This document shows, one piece after another, positions 43,022 to 52,318 of a stretch of 64,000 nt of DNA. Positions within the stretch are counted from its first letter, which is position 1. Each line of letters opens with the position of its first letter. Under the pieces are notes generated by a model, which saw nothing but the letters and a program-made list of their open reading frames with translations, was not told the DNA's origin and did no database searches. This DNA comes from Luethyella okanaganae (lineage in GTDB: Bacteria > Actinomycetota > Actinomycetes > Actinomycetales > Microbacteriaceae): the NCBI RefSeq assembly GCF_042660285.1, contig NZ_JBHSTP010000003.1, positions 310,001 through 374,000 on the forward strand, read 5' to 3'. Position numbers and translations under genes: made by a program.

Positions 43022-44062
43022 ATGACGGTACGGCGTCTGCGAGTGCTGGAGATAGGCGGTGTCGCCGCCATTCTGTTGGCGGTGGTGAGCGGATGCGCGG
43101 CCGAGAGCCCGACGCCGGGGGCGACGGGCGACGGGTCCGGATACGCGTCGGGCTACCGGCCCCCCGCGCCGACGGAGCTCGCACCTCTGCGTGGCACGAC
43201 GATCCCGGCCGGCAGTCTCACCCGGCCCTCCCTGGCCGCGAAGGTCGACAACCACGAGGAGGCACGCCCGCAACTCGGGCTCGAACGCACCGATCTCGTG
43301 TTCGAAGAGCTCGTCGAGGGCGGAATCACGCGCTACGTCGCCATCTGGCACTCCGAGCTCCCCGACGAGGTCGGCCCGGTGCGCTCCATCCGGCCGATGG
43401 ATCCGGACATCATCACCCCGTTCGGCGGCATTGTCGCCTATTCCGGCGGGCAGGAGCAGTTCGTCGAGATGATGATGGCCACGCCCGTGTTCAACGCGGT
43501 GTTCGACTACGACGACACGGGGCTGTTCTACAGGGACGATGTGCACGATTCGCCGCACGACGTCATCGTCAAGGCGGCTGAGCTCGTCGGGCGCCACCTC
43601 GACCTCCCGAGTCCTGGCCAGCAGTTCGCCTATTCGTCGGTTGCAGCATCGGCGACGCCCGCGCTCGACGGCGCTCCCACCTCCTCAGTTCAGCTGCGCT
43701 TCTCCGATGCGCGCTGGCCGGGCTGGAGCTGGGACTCCGCCGGGCAGCAGTGGCTGCGCTCGCAGGAGGGCCAGCCGGACCTCGACGATGCAGGAACCCA
43801 GCTGCGCGCCACGAACGTCCTGACCCTCCGGGTGGGAATCGACTGGTCGTACGGCGAGGTTCCCAAGACGGTCATGGTCGGTGGCGGCGAGGCCTGGGTG
43901 TCGACCGGCGGCAAGACCTCGCATGGCACCTGGTCGAAGGACGCCGCGGGCGGAGTGATCCGCGTCGTCGACGACAACGGCGTGACCATGCGTCTCGCCC
44001 CAGGCAACACCTGGATCGAGCTCGTGCCCGATGACCAGGGTTCCGTCGAGATCACCCCTTAG
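43022..44062 (+). CDS. DUF3048 family lipoprotein
   Basis: A 346-residue extracytoplasmic lipoprotein. The signal segment ends in lipobox VSGC (Cys25). The DUF3048 (YerB-like) domains contain LAAKVDNHEEARPQLGLERTD and RSIRPMDPDIITPFGG. The C-terminal domain has WVSTGGKTSHGTWSKD and RLAPGNTWIELVP. Such proteins are conserved in Firmicutes and Actinobacteria with no fixed function. ATG at 43022. It lies between cspA and groEL, apparently as its own unit. Confidence 0.86.
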   Translation: MTVRRLRVLEIGGVAAILLAVVSGCAAESPTPGATGDGSGYASGYRPPAPTELAPLRGTTIPAGSLTRPSLAAKVDNHEEARPQLGLERTDLVFEELVEGGITRYVAIWHSELPDEVGPVRSIRPMDPDIITPFGGIVAYSGGQEQFVEMMMATPVFNAVFDYDDTGLFYRDDVHDSPHDVIVKAAELVGRHLDLPSPGQQFAYSSVAASATPALDGAPTSSVQLRFSDARWPGWSWDSAGQQWLRSQEGQPDLDDAGTQLRATNVLTLRVGIDWSYGEVPKTVMVGGGEAWVSTGGKTSHGTWSKDAAGGVIRVVDDNGVTMRLAPGNTWIELVPDDQGSVEITP

Positions 44063-44087
44063 CTCGCCTGGAGACTGGTCGGGCCCG

Positions 44088-44114
44088 CTTGCACTCTCGG
44101 CATCCGAGTGCCAG
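44088..44114. promoter_or_regulatory. Second, degenerate CIRCE-like element
   Basis: CTTGCACTC-N9-GAGTGCCAG keeps the GCACTC/GAGTGC core and the nine-base spacing of CIRCE. It is 34 bp upstream of the perfect element. Tandem CIRCE operators are known for some actinobacterial groEL genes; HrcA binding here is inferred. Confidence 0.65.
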
Positions 44115-44121
44115 AATCGAC

Positions 44122-44148
44122 TTAGCACTCGCCTGTTTTGAGTGCTAA
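44122..44148. promoter_or_regulatory. CIRCE heat-shock operator
   Basis: TTAGCACTC (44122-44130), nine bases, GAGTGCTAA (44140-44148) is a perfect match to the CIRCE consensus. It lies 43 bp upstream of groEL. It implies repression by HrcA, which is not encoded in this window. Confidence 0.95.
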
Positions 44149-44190
44149 CCATCGAATCTTTGAACGTCCGGGAAGGGACGAGAATCACAC

Positions 44191-45810
44191 ATGGCAAAGA
44201 TCATTGCTTTCAACGAGGAGGCCCGCCGTGGCCTCGAGCGTGGCCTCAACCAGCTGGCCGACGCCGTCAAGGTGACCCTTGGCCCGCGTGGCCGCAACGT
44301 CGTGCTGGAGAAGAAGTGGGGCGCCCCCACGATCACCAACGATGGTGTGTCCATCGCCAAGGAGATCGAGCTCGACGACCCTTACGAGAAGATCGGTGCC
44401 GAGCTCGTCAAAGAGGTCGCCAAGAAGACCGACGACGTCGCGGGTGACGGAACCACCACCTCGGTCGTTCTCGCTCAGGCGCTCGTGCGCGAAGGACTTC
44501 GCAACGTCGCCGCCGGTGCCGACCCGATCAGTCTCAAGCGCGGCATCGAGAAGGCCGTCGAGGCCGTCGAGGCCGAGCTCATCGCCAACGCGAAAGAGGT
44601 CAAGACCAAGGAGGTGATCGCCGCGACCGCGTCGATCTCCGCTGCCGACGAGGCCATCGGCGCCTTGATCGCAGAGGCCATCGACAAGGTCGGCAAGGAG
44701 GGTGTCGTTACCGTCGAGGAGTCGAACACCTTCGGCACCGAGCTCGAGCTGACCGAGGGCATGCGCTTCGACAAGGGCTTCCTGTCGGCGTACTTCGTCA
44801 CCGACCCCGAGCGCCAGGAAGTCGTCTTCGAAGACCCCTACATCCTGATCGTCAACGGCAAGGTCTCCAGCATCAAAGACCTGCTGCCGATCGTCGACAA
44901 GGTCATCCAGACCGGCAAGCAGCTCCTCATCATCGCCGAGGACGTCGACGGCGAAGCCCTCGCGACGCTCATCGTGAACAAGATCCGCGGTATCTTCAAG
45001 TCGGTCGCCGTCAAGGCCCCCGGCTTCGGCGACCGTCGCAAGGCCCAGCTGCTGGACATCGCCATCCTCACCGGCGGTGAGGTCGTCTCGGAGGAGCTCG
45101 GCCTCAATCTCGAGAACGCGACGCTCAAGCAGCTCGGCAAGGCCCGCAAGGTTGTCATCACCAAGGACGAGACCACGATCATCGACGGCGGCGGCCACCC
45201 CGAGCTCCTCAGCGGCCGGATCGCCCAGATCAAAACCGAGAAGCTCGCCACCGAGAGCTCCTACGACCGTGAGAAGCTGGAGGAGCGCCTGGCCAAACTG
45301 GCCGGCGGTGTTGCGGTGATCAAGGCCGGTGCCGCGACCGAGGTCGAGCTCAAGGAGCGCAAGCACCGCATCGAGGACGCCGTTCGCAATGCGAAGGCCG
45401 CGATCGAAGAGGGCATCGTCGCCGGTGGTGGCGTCGCCCTGATCCAGGCCGGCAAGACCGCATTCGAGAAGCTGAACCTGAGCGGCGACGAGGCGACGGG
45501 TGCGAACATCGTGCGCGTGGCAATCGACGCGCCGCTCAAGCAGATCGCCCTCAACGCTGGCCTTGAGCCGGGCGTCATCGTCGAAAAGGTGCGTAACCTC
45601 CCCGTTGGCCATGGCCTCAACGCCGCGACTGGCGAGTATGTCGACATGTTCGCCGCCGGCATCCACGACCCGGTGAAGGTCACCCGTTCCGCGCTGCTCA
45701 ACGCCGCGTCGATCGCAGGCCTGTTCCTCACCACTGAGGCCGTCGTCGCCGACAAGCCGGAGAGGAACCCGGCACCGGTCGGCGACCCGACCGGTGGCAT
45801 GGACTTCTGA
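44191..45810 (+). CDS. groEL: Chaperonin GroEL (60 kDa)
   Basis: The ATP-dependent folding chaperone, 539 residues. VTLGPRGRNVVLEKKWGAP, the ATPase motif VAGDGTTTSVVLAQ, and the equatorial KKTDD region are intact. The apical domain has LELTEGMRFDKGFLSAYF. It ends GDPTGGMDF, with a single GGM rather than a repeated GGM tail. No groES precedes it, so this is the separately encoded GroEL2-type copy common in actinobacteria. It is controlled by the upstream CIRCE pair and is followed by a strong hairpin terminator. Confidence 0.97.
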   Translation: MAKIIAFNEEARRGLERGLNQLADAVKVTLGPRGRNVVLEKKWGAPTITNDGVSIAKEIELDDPYEKIGAELVKEVAKKTDDVAGDGTTTSVVLAQALVREGLRNVAAGADPISLKRGIEKAVEAVEAELIANAKEVKTKEVIAATASISAADEAIGALIAEAIDKVGKEGVVTVEESNTFGTELELTEGMRFDKGFLSAYFVTDPERQEVVFEDPYILIVNGKVSSIKDLLPIVDKVIQTGKQLLIIAEDVDGEALATLIVNKIRGIFKSVAVKAPGFGDRRKAQLLDIAILTGGEVVSEELGLNLENATLKQLGKARKVVITKDETTIIDGGGHPELLSGRIAQIKTEKLATESSYDREKLEERLAKLAGGVAVIKAGAATEVELKERKHRIEDAVRNAKAAIEEGIVAGGGVALIQAGKTAFEKLNLSGDEATGANIVRVAIDAPLKQIALNAGLEPGVIVEKVRNLPVGHGLNAATGEYVDMFAAGIHDPVKVTRSALLNAASIAGLFLTTEAVVADKPERNPAPVGDPTGGMDF

Positions 45811-45836
45811 GTCCCCGTCGCTCGACTCCATTCACG

Positions 45837-45868
45837 CGCTGGGCGTCTCCTTCTGGAGGCGCCCAGCG
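45837..45868 (+). terminator. groEL transcription terminator
   Basis: CGCTGGGCGTCTCC-TTCT-GGAGGCGCCCAGCG forms a 14-bp stem with one G-T pair, 27 bp after the groEL stop, followed by TCGTTTCAT. Confidence 0.85.
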
Positions 45869-45990
45869 TCGTTTCATCGGCTTAGGATGTCCACCCGTTC
45901 ACGTGCGGCCCGGCGCTGACATCCATTCACACGGGTGGACGGGACTGGCCCGGCTCTCGCGGGTGTGCTCCGTGGCTCGATCTACAGGGG

Positions 45991-46281
45991 TCAGCGCGCG
46001 AACAGGTTCGCGTTCGCCTGCTCGATATCCGCATAGTGCTGGCCGGCCGCCCCGAGCGACCGGTTGAGCGCGCAGAGACTCTCCTCGAGCTGCTGCTGGA
46101 CGGCACGCCACTCGCTCGCCGCGGCCTGGAACGCCGATGCGGCCTGCCCCGTCCAGCTCCCCTGCAGGTTCGCGACGAGCGAGGTGAGTCCGCTCGTCTC
46201 CGCGCGGATCCTGTCGATGCATCCGTGCACGGCTGTCGTCGTAGTGAGCACCTCGTCGCTGTCGACCGTGTAACGCGTCAT
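45991..46281 (-). CDS. WXG100 (ESAT-6-like) family protein
   Basis: A 96-residue helical hairpin protein. The turn motif is GSWTGQAASAFQAAASEW, a WTG variant of WXG, with flanking helices rich in Ala, Gln and Leu. Such proteins are substrates or structural partners of type VII secretion. No EccC or other T7SS gene is in the window, so its export partner is elsewhere or absent. ATG at 46281 is preferred over the 46332 extension because it follows GAGGAGAC and gives the family length. Confidence 0.85.
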   Translation of the reverse strand: MTRYTVDSDEVLTTTTAVHGCIDRIRAETSGLTSLVANLQGSWTGQAASAFQAAASEWRAVQQQLEESLCALNRSLGAAGQHYADIEQANANLFAR

Positions 46282-46461
46282 GTCGTCTCCTCGCTCGTGT
46301 TGCGAGGAGGCTAGCGCGGGCGCCGCGGGCATCGTGTGAGAGACCTCCCGGGTGGGGAGAACCCGAGCTGTCTGCTCACTGTGCAGGGTGAGAGCGCTGC
46401 GGGCCGGTACGTCGGGCGAGACCGCCTGAGCCCGAAATCGACGGACACGGAGGCGGACCGC

Positions 46462-46519
46462 GGGCCGGGCACGCCGGGCAAACCGGCGAACCCGGCCGTG
46501 CGCCCGGCGTGCCCGGCCC
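46462..46519. terminator. 18-bp GC-rich inverted repeat after the sensor-kinase gene
   Basis: GGGCCGGGCACGCCGGGC (46462-46479) and its exact complement (46502-46519) flank a 22-nt loop, 24 bp beyond the minus-strand kinase stop. There is no T-run. Its position fits termination of the two-component operon. Confidence 0.55.
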
Positions 46520-46542
46520 CGCGGCCGGGACGGATGTCGGGG

Positions 46543-48240
46543 TTACTCGGCGGCGATCACCGACTGTGGGGCGCTTGCCGAGTAGGCGAGTGGCAGGTTC
46601 ACGCGGAACGTCGCTCCGCCGCCGGGTGTCTCCACCACGTCGACGGTGCCATTGTGCGCGGCGACGATCGACGACACGATGGCGAGGCCGAGGCCGCTTC
46701 CGCCCGTCTCACGGGTGCGGGAGGTGTCGGCGCGCCAGAAGCGCTGGAAGATCTTCTCGCGGATCTGCGGGGGGATGCCTTCACCGTGGTCGATGACCTC
46801 GATCGACGCGCGATCGGCGTTCCGGTCGACCGAGACGCCGATCTCGATCGGGCTGTCATCGGACGTGAAGCGCATAGCGTTGCCGAGCAGGTTCGTGAGC
46901 ACTTGGCGGATCTTGTTCTCCTCAGCGAGGACGACAGCCGGGGCGGCATCCCGATGTTGCGTCGTGACGGTCGTGGATTCCGGGACCACGGCATCCGTGC
47001 GCTTGGGGCGACGACTGCGCAGCCGGGCGATCGTCCCGGCGAAGGTGATGGGGCCGGTGGCGGTCGCCCCCGGCCCGATGCGCTCAACGGGGTTCGGAAC
47101 CGTGGTGAGCGGCTCGACCTCCCCGGTATCGACGGGCGCTGTCGGTGCCGTCGGCGCCGTCGTAATGACGGTCACGACGCGGCCGGGCGAGGAAGCCATG
47201 GCGTCCAGTGCCGCGTCCCGGGCGAGAGGAACGAGGTCGACGGGTGTGAGCGCCAGCGGCTTGGTCTCATCGAGGCGAGCGAGCTCGAGCAGGTCCTCGA
47301 CGAGGCCACCCATGCGGATCGCCTCTTTCTCGATGCGGCCCATCGCCTGCGCGACCTCATCGGGCGTCTGCAGGGCGCCCATGCGATAGAGCTCGGCGTA
47401 GCCGCGGACGGACACCAGGGGAGTGCGCAGTTCATGACTCGCGTCGCCGACGAAGCGGCGCATCTGGTCGATCGTGCGAGCGCGGTCCCTGAAGGCGCGA
47501 TCGATGCGGTTGAGCATGGTATTGAGCGATCGGTTCAGGCGGCCGACCTCGGTGTTGGGGGTCGCCCCTCCGAGTCGCTGGCTGAAGTCGCCGTCGGCGA
47601 TGGCCGCCGCCATGTGCTCGACTTTGCGCAGCGGGCCGAAGGTCGACGTCACGAGCATCCGGGTGATGAGCGCGCCCAGGATGACGACGGCGACGCCGAA
47701 ACCGAGGAAGATGCTCAGGTAGGTCGTGAGGGTCTTCTTGGTCTCGCTCAGGTTGACGGCGACGAGCGCCGTTCCGAGCTCGATGCCGTGCTCCAGAGAC
47801 ACGGGAACGAGCACGACGTGGAACTCGCTGCCCGTCGCCTGGTCGTGACGGCTGAGCACCGCGCCGTTGAGCGCATTGGCGCTCGTCAGATCCGGCGCAA
47901 ACTCGAGCTGGGGCAGATGGTCGATCGGCACCGAACCCCAGTTGCGGTTGCAGAAGTTGCCTTGTGCGTTGTAGACGGCGACGAAGTAGTCCGACGGGAC
48001 CTCGTTGCCGGTGCTGCGCGGTGGGCTGCAGGTCATCGGCACGAGCTGTTCGAGGGTGGACTGCGATTGTGCGACGGTCTGCAACCGGGCATCCATCTGC
48101 ATCAGAACATACGCCTGCAGCATGGTCATGGTGCCGATGCCGGAGACGAGCAGCCCGAGAGTCAGCATGAGCACTGTGACGCCGGTGATCTTCGTACGGA
48201 GCGAGATGCGATTCCAGTGCTCGGTCAACGTTTGATGCAT
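46543..48240 (-). CDS. Sensor histidine kinase with an inserted linker
   Basis: A 565-residue membrane kinase. There are transmembrane helices at about 18-42 and 176-198 with an extracytoplasmic sensor of about 130 residues between, then HAMP (about 200-252). The dimerisation domain has His269 in GDASHELRTPLVSVRG, and the ATPase domain has NLLGNAMRFTS, DHGEGIP and GSGLGLAI. A Pro/Thr/Ala-rich segment of about 75 residues (356-432) interrupts the region between dimerisation and ATPase domains, which is unusual. It is 31 bp downstream of its regulator gene. The stimulus is unknown. Confidence 0.9.
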   Translation of the reverse strand: MHQTLTEHWNRISLRTKITGVTVLMLTLGLLVSGIGTMTMLQAYVLMQMDARLQTVAQSQSTLEQLVPMTCSPPRSTGNEVPSDYFVAVYNAQGNFCNRNWGSVPIDHLPQLEFAPDLTSANALNGAVLSRHDQATGSEFHVVLVPVSLEHGIELGTALVAVNLSETKKTLTTYLSIFLGFGVAVVILGALITRMLVTSTFGPLRKVEHMAAAIADGDFSQRLGGATPNTEVGRLNRSLNTMLNRIDRAFRDRARTIDQMRRFVGDASHELRTPLVSVRGYAELYRMGALQTPDEVAQAMGRIEKEAIRMGGLVEDLLELARLDETKPLALTPVDLVPLARDAALDAMASSPGRVVTVITTAPTAPTAPVDTGEVEPLTTVPNPVERIGPGATATGPITFAGTIARLRSRRPKRTDAVVPESTTVTTQHRDAAPAVVLAEENKIRQVLTNLLGNAMRFTSDDSPIEIGVSVDRNADRASIEVIDHGEGIPPQIREKIFQRFWRADTSRTRETGGSGLGLAIVSSIVAAHNGTVDVVETPGGGATFRVNLPLAYSASAPQSVIAAE

Positions 48241-48271
48241 GAGACGTTCAGTTTAGGAGCGCAGTCTGTGA

Positions 48272-48964
48272 TTAGACCTTGGATGCCTTGAGCATGTAGC
48301 CGAAGCCGCGCTTGGTCTGGATGAGCGGCTCGCTCGAGTGCTGGTCGAGTTTGCGGCGCAGGTACGAGATGTAGCTCTCGACGATGCCGGCGTCGCCGTT
48401 GAAGTCGTACTCCCAGACATGGTCGAGGATCTGCGCCTTGCTCAGCACGCGGTTCGGGTTGAGCATCAGGTAGCGCAGGAGCTTGAACTCGGTGGGGGAG
48501 AGCTCAATGGGCTCGTCGCCGACGAGCACCTCGTGGGTGTCCTGGTCCATCGTGAGTTCGCCGGCTCGGATGACGGCGTCTTCGTCGGCGTGCATCGTAC
48601 GGCGCAGGATGGCTTTGATGCGGGCGACGATCTCGTCGAGGCTGAACGGCTTGGTCACATAGTCGTCGCCGCCGACGGTGAGTCCGGTGATCTTGTCTTC
48701 GGTATCGTCCTTGGCGGTGAGGAACAGGATAGGGGCCGTGTAGCCGGCCGAGCGGAGGCGCTTGGTCACGCCGAAGCCGTTCATGTCGGGCAGCATGACG
48801 TCGAGGATGATGAGGTCGGGTTCCTCCTCGAGCACGGCGGAGATCGCCTGTGCTCCATTGCCGACCGCGCGCACGGCGAAGCCGGCGAAGCGGAGGCTTG
48901 TGGTGAGGAGGTCCCGGATGTTGGGCTCGTCGTCGACGATCAGAATTCGAGGTCCATCGGTCAT
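48272..48964 (-). CDS. OmpR/PhoP-like response regulator
   Basis: A 230-residue regulator. The receiver domain has VDDE, phospho-acceptor Asp55 in IILDVMLPD and the lysine in DDYVTKPFS. The winged helix contains SPTEFKLLRYLMLNPNRVL and VWEYDFNGDAGIVESYISYLRRK, wording close to mycobacterial PhoP/TrcR-type regulators. It is first in the operon with the adjacent kinase. The target genes are unknown, so no symbol is assigned. Confidence 0.92.
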   Translation of the reverse strand: MTDGPRILIVDDEPNIRDLLTTSLRFAGFAVRAVGNGAQAISAVLEEEPDLIILDVMLPDMNGFGVTKRLRSAGYTAPILFLTAKDDTEDKITGLTVGGDDYVTKPFSLDEIVARIKAILRRTMHADEDAVIRAGELTMDQDTHEVLVGDEPIELSPTEFKLLRYLMLNPNRVLSKAQILDHVWEYDFNGDAGIVESYISYLRRKLDQHSSEPLIQTKRGFGYMLKASKV

Positions 48965-49242
48965 GGAAACAGTATCTGCGCGTTGGCTGGAAGTTTCCTG
49001 ATTACCACGTGGATGCTGCTCGCTCCAGGCCGCGTGGTGGCGGGCGAGGATGGCGCCATCGTGTCAGCTCCTGGCAAGGCGCGCACGCGGCATCCGGCAT
49101 CGGGGTCGCTCACGATCGTGTGCTCGCATCCTCGTACCCTCGGCGATACCGCAGAGCAGGGCGAAGTCGCGTTCGGGCGTCTCGCCGTCCCGGGATTCCC
49201 GAGCCCGAGCCGTGAGAGTAGCCTGACGAGGGAGGAGGCGTC
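48965..49242. other. Divergent intergenic region
   Basis: This 278-bp spacer between the response-regulator gene and the flavoprotein gene has no credible gene or strong hairpin. It presumably holds both promoters. GGGAGGAGG immediately before 49243 is the ribosome-binding site of the flavoprotein gene. Confidence 0.45.
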
Positions 49243-50478
49243 ATGAATGCCGAGAGATTCGTCATCGTCGGTGGAGGGCTCGCCGGGGCGAAAGCGGCGG
49301 AGACCTTGCGCAAAGCCGGCTTCGGCGGTCGAATCACGATCGTCTGCGGTGAGGCGGAGCTGCCCTACATCCGGCCGCCCCTCTCCAAGGCCGTGCTCAC
49401 CGGGGCGGACGAGCGTACGACCATCTATGTGCATCCGGCCGAGTGGTACGCCGAGCGGGACATCGAGTTGAGCCTCGGCAGACTCGCCGTCGGGTTGCGG
49501 CCTAGGGACCGCTCCGTGACGCTGGACGACGGCTCTGAGCTGCGCTACGAGCGCCTCCTGCTCGCGACGGGGGCGTCGGCGAGGGAGCTTCCGGGTGCGT
49601 GGAGCGAGCTCGACGGCATCCGGTATCTGCGCACGGTGCAGGATTCCGACCGTTTGCGGACGGACTTCGCGGGTGGTGGCAGAAGGGTCGTGGTCGTCGG
49701 GTCGGGATGGATCGGGCTCGAGGTCGCCGCCGCGGCCGCGAGCTACGGCAACCGTGTGACGGTGCTCGGCCGGGAAGTGGTGCCCCTCGCCACGGCGATC
49801 GGCAACGAGCTCGGCGAGGTCTTCGCCGCCGAGCACCGCGCGCACGGCGTCGAGCTGCGCATGCGGACGACGGTGCGTCGGCCGATCGGAGCGGACGGCG
49901 TCGTGACCGGGGTCGAGCTCCCCGACGGAGAGATCGTGCCAGCCGACGTCGTCGTCGTCGGGGTCGGGGCGGTTCCGAATGTCGAGCTCGCCGAGGCGGC
50001 CGGGCTGGCCGTGAACGATGGGATTCTCGTCGACGCGTCGTTGCGCTCGAGCGACGAGGCGATCTTCGCCTGTGGGGATGTCGCGAACGCGTTCCATCCC
50101 GTTCTCGGACGGCATCTGCGGGTCGAGCACTGGGCCAACGCCTTGCGAAGCGCCCCGGTCGCCGCGCGGGCGATGCTCGGCGGCACGGCACGCTACGAAC
50201 GGGTGCCGTACTTCTACAGCGATCAGTTCGGGCTCAGCATGGAGTATGCGGGGTACTCTGACCTCGCCCGGGATGCCGCGGTGAGCTACCGTGGCGATCC
50301 TGCATCCGGCAGCTTCATCGCGTTCTGGACGCGGAATGGCCGGGTCGTCGCCGGCGCGAACGTCAACGCCGGCGACGTGAACCATTTCTTTGAGCCGATC
50401 ATCCGTGCCGGGGCTCGGCACGATCCGGCCCGATTGACGGACCCCTCGGTTTCCTTGGAGTCGCTTGCCGAAGGGTGA
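49243..50478 (+). CDS. Ferredoxin reductase-like FAD/NAD(P)H oxidoreductase
   Basis: A 411-residue two-dinucleotide-binding flavoprotein of the putidaredoxin/rubredoxin reductase type. The FAD motif FVIVGGGLAGAKAAETLR opens the protein, RPPLSKAVL is the conserved flavin loop, the NAD motif is VVVVGSGWIGLEVAAAAA, and IFACGDVANAF is the second FAD motif. No P450 or ferredoxin gene is adjacent, so the electron acceptor is unknown. The C-terminal domain resembles reductase_C. Confidence 0.9.
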   Translation: MNAERFVIVGGGLAGAKAAETLRKAGFGGRITIVCGEAELPYIRPPLSKAVLTGADERTTIYVHPAEWYAERDIELSLGRLAVGLRPRDRSVTLDDGSELRYERLLLATGASARELPGAWSELDGIRYLRTVQDSDRLRTDFAGGGRRVVVVGSGWIGLEVAAAAASYGNRVTVLGREVVPLATAIGNELGEVFAAEHRAHGVELRMRTTVRRPIGADGVVTGVELPDGEIVPADVVVVGVGAVPNVELAEAAGLAVNDGILVDASLRSSDEAIFACGDVANAFHPVLGRHLRVEHWANALRSAPVAARAMLGGTARYERVPYFYSDQFGLSMEYAGYSDLARDAAVSYRGDPASGSFIAFWTRNGRVVAGANVNAGDVNHFFEPIIRAGARHDPARLTDPSVSLESLAEG

Positions 50479-50619
50479 ACACCGATGGCTGCTTCTCGAG
50501 GCGGCTGAGTCAGCACCATGCAGAAGAGGCAGGGGCGGCGTCAGACGGCGTGGTGCACTCGGGTCGGCTCGTGGCGATGATGCCCGCGGGGTCCGGAGCG
50601 GCGACTCGACCGAGACGGC

Positions 50620-52260
50620 TTAGGCGGCAAGGTTGTGCGCGTCGAGGATCGTGTAGCTGTATCCCTGCTCCGCGAGGAATCGCTGCCGGTTCTGTGCGAA
50701 GTCCTGGTCCACCGTGTCGCGTGCCACGAGTGTGTAGAAGTTGGCGGCGAGACCTGACTCCTTCGGGCGCAACAGACGGCCGAGACGCTGAGCCTCCTCC
50801 TGCCGGGAGCCGAACGAGCCCGAGACCTGGACCGCTACGGTCGCCTCGGGCAGGTCCACGGAGAAGTTCGCCACCTTCGAGACGACGAGCACCTGTTCTC
50901 TGCCTTCGCGGAAGGCCTGGTACAGCCGCTCCCGCTCGTCGACCGGAGTCGATCCGGTGAGCTTGGGCGCGCCGAGGGCATCCGCGAGCTCGTCGATCTG
51001 ATCGAGGTACTGGCCGATGACGAGGATGCGCTCGCCCCGGTGCCGGTGCACGAGCTGTTTCACGACGTCGAGTTTCGCGGACGCGGTCGCGGCGAGCCGG
51101 TAACGCTCGTCGTCGGCCGCCGCCGCGTACGAAAGCCGTTCCGTCTGCGGCAGGTCGATGCGCACCTCGTAGCATGCGGCGGGGGAGATGAAGCCCTGGG
51201 CCTCGATCTCCTTCCACGGCGCATCGAATCGTTTGGGGCCGATGAGCGAGAACACGTCGCCCTCGCGACCATCCTCGCGCACGAGCGTGGCGGTGAGGCC
51301 GAGACGACGGCGCGCCTGGAGCTCGGCGGTGAGCTTGAAGACCGGGGCCGGCAGCAGGTGCACCTCGTCGTAGATCACGAGGCCCCAGTCCATCGCGTCG
51401 AGCAATGCGAGGTGGGCGTACTCGCCCCTTCGCTTGGCGGTGAGGATCTGGTAGGTCGCGATCGTGACCGGCTTAACCTCCTTGACCTGGCCCGAGTACT
51501 CGCCGATCTCCTCGGCGGTGAGCGAGGTGCGCTTGAGTAGTTCGTCGCGCCACTGCCTGGCGGAGACCGTGTTCGTGACGAGGATGAGCGTATTGGTCTT
51601 CGCCGTGGCCATCGCGCCGGCTCCGACCAGGGTCTTGCCTGCGCCGCAGGGCAGCACGACGACGCCGGAGCCACCGTCGAAGAAGTTGGCGACTGCCTTC
51701 CTCTGGTAGTCGCGCAGGTGCCAGCCCGCCTCGTCCAGTTCGATCGGATGCGGCGTTCCGGGGGTATAGCCCGCAAGGTCCTCGGCCGGCCAGCCGAGCT
51801 TGACGAGCTCCTGCTTGAGCGTGCCGCGCGCCCACGGTTCGACGAGGAACGAGTCGGGCGACGGATGCCCGATGAGCAGCGGCGCGATGCGCTTGGCGTT
51901 TGCGATCTCGGTGAGCACGGCCTGGTCGAGCGACCGCAGCACGAGCTCGCCGTTCGTGTTGCGCTCGATCACGAGGCGCCCGTAGCGGCTGACGGTCTCG
52001 GCGATGTCGATCGAGACCGTCTGCGGCACCGGGAACTTCGAGTACTTCTCGAGAGTGTCGAGCATGGCGGTTGCGTCGTGCCCGGCGGCGCGAGCGTTCC
52101 ACAGGCCGAGCCGGGTGATGCGGTAGGTGTGGATGTGCTCGGGGGCGCGTTCGAGTTCGGCGAACACGGCGAGGTCGTGCCGCGCGTCGTCGGCAAGCGG
52201 ATGCGCCACCTCGAGCAGCACGGTGCGGTCACTCTGGACGATCAGCGGGCCATCGGACAT
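50620..52260 (-). CDS. XPB/ERCC3-type superfamily 2 DNA helicase
   Basis: A 546-residue 3'-5' DNA helicase related to eukaryotic XPB. The N-terminal DRD-like domain is followed by motif I VVVLPCGAGKTLVGAG, motif II YDEVHLLPAP, motif III GLTATLVREDGREGD and motif VI QEEAQRLGRLLRPK. ATG at 52260 (MSDGPLIVQSD) is chosen; a TTG at 52269 would add three residues. It is encoded 50 bp after its helicase-associated partner, the same order as in mycobacteria. It is likely active in nucleotide excision repair or transcription-associated repair. Confidence 0.93.
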   Translation of the reverse strand: MSDGPLIVQSDRTVLLEVAHPLADDARHDLAVFAELERAPEHIHTYRITRLGLWNARAAGHDATAMLDTLEKYSKFPVPQTVSIDIAETVSRYGRLVIERNTNGELVLRSLDQAVLTEIANAKRIAPLLIGHPSPDSFLVEPWARGTLKQELVKLGWPAEDLAGYTPGTPHPIELDEAGWHLRDYQRKAVANFFDGGSGVVVLPCGAGKTLVGAGAMATAKTNTLILVTNTVSARQWRDELLKRTSLTAEEIGEYSGQVKEVKPVTIATYQILTAKRRGEYAHLALLDAMDWGLVIYDEVHLLPAPVFKLTAELQARRRLGLTATLVREDGREGDVFSLIGPKRFDAPWKEIEAQGFISPAACYEVRIDLPQTERLSYAAAADDERYRLAATASAKLDVVKQLVHRHRGERILVIGQYLDQIDELADALGAPKLTGSTPVDERERLYQAFREGREQVLVVSKVANFSVDLPEATVAVQVSGSFGSRQEEAQRLGRLLRPKESGLAANFYTLVARDTVDQDFAQNRQRFLAEQGYSYTILDAHNLAA

Positions 52261-52318
52261 AACCGTCAAGTCTAGTGGTGCTCGGTGAACGACCGGAGTC
52301 GTTGCGATGCAGGGGCTG

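Noticed and set aside
44185..45831. 548-codon minus-strand frame opposite groEL
   Set aside because: It is an antisense shadow of groEL and would run through the CIRCE-controlled leader region.
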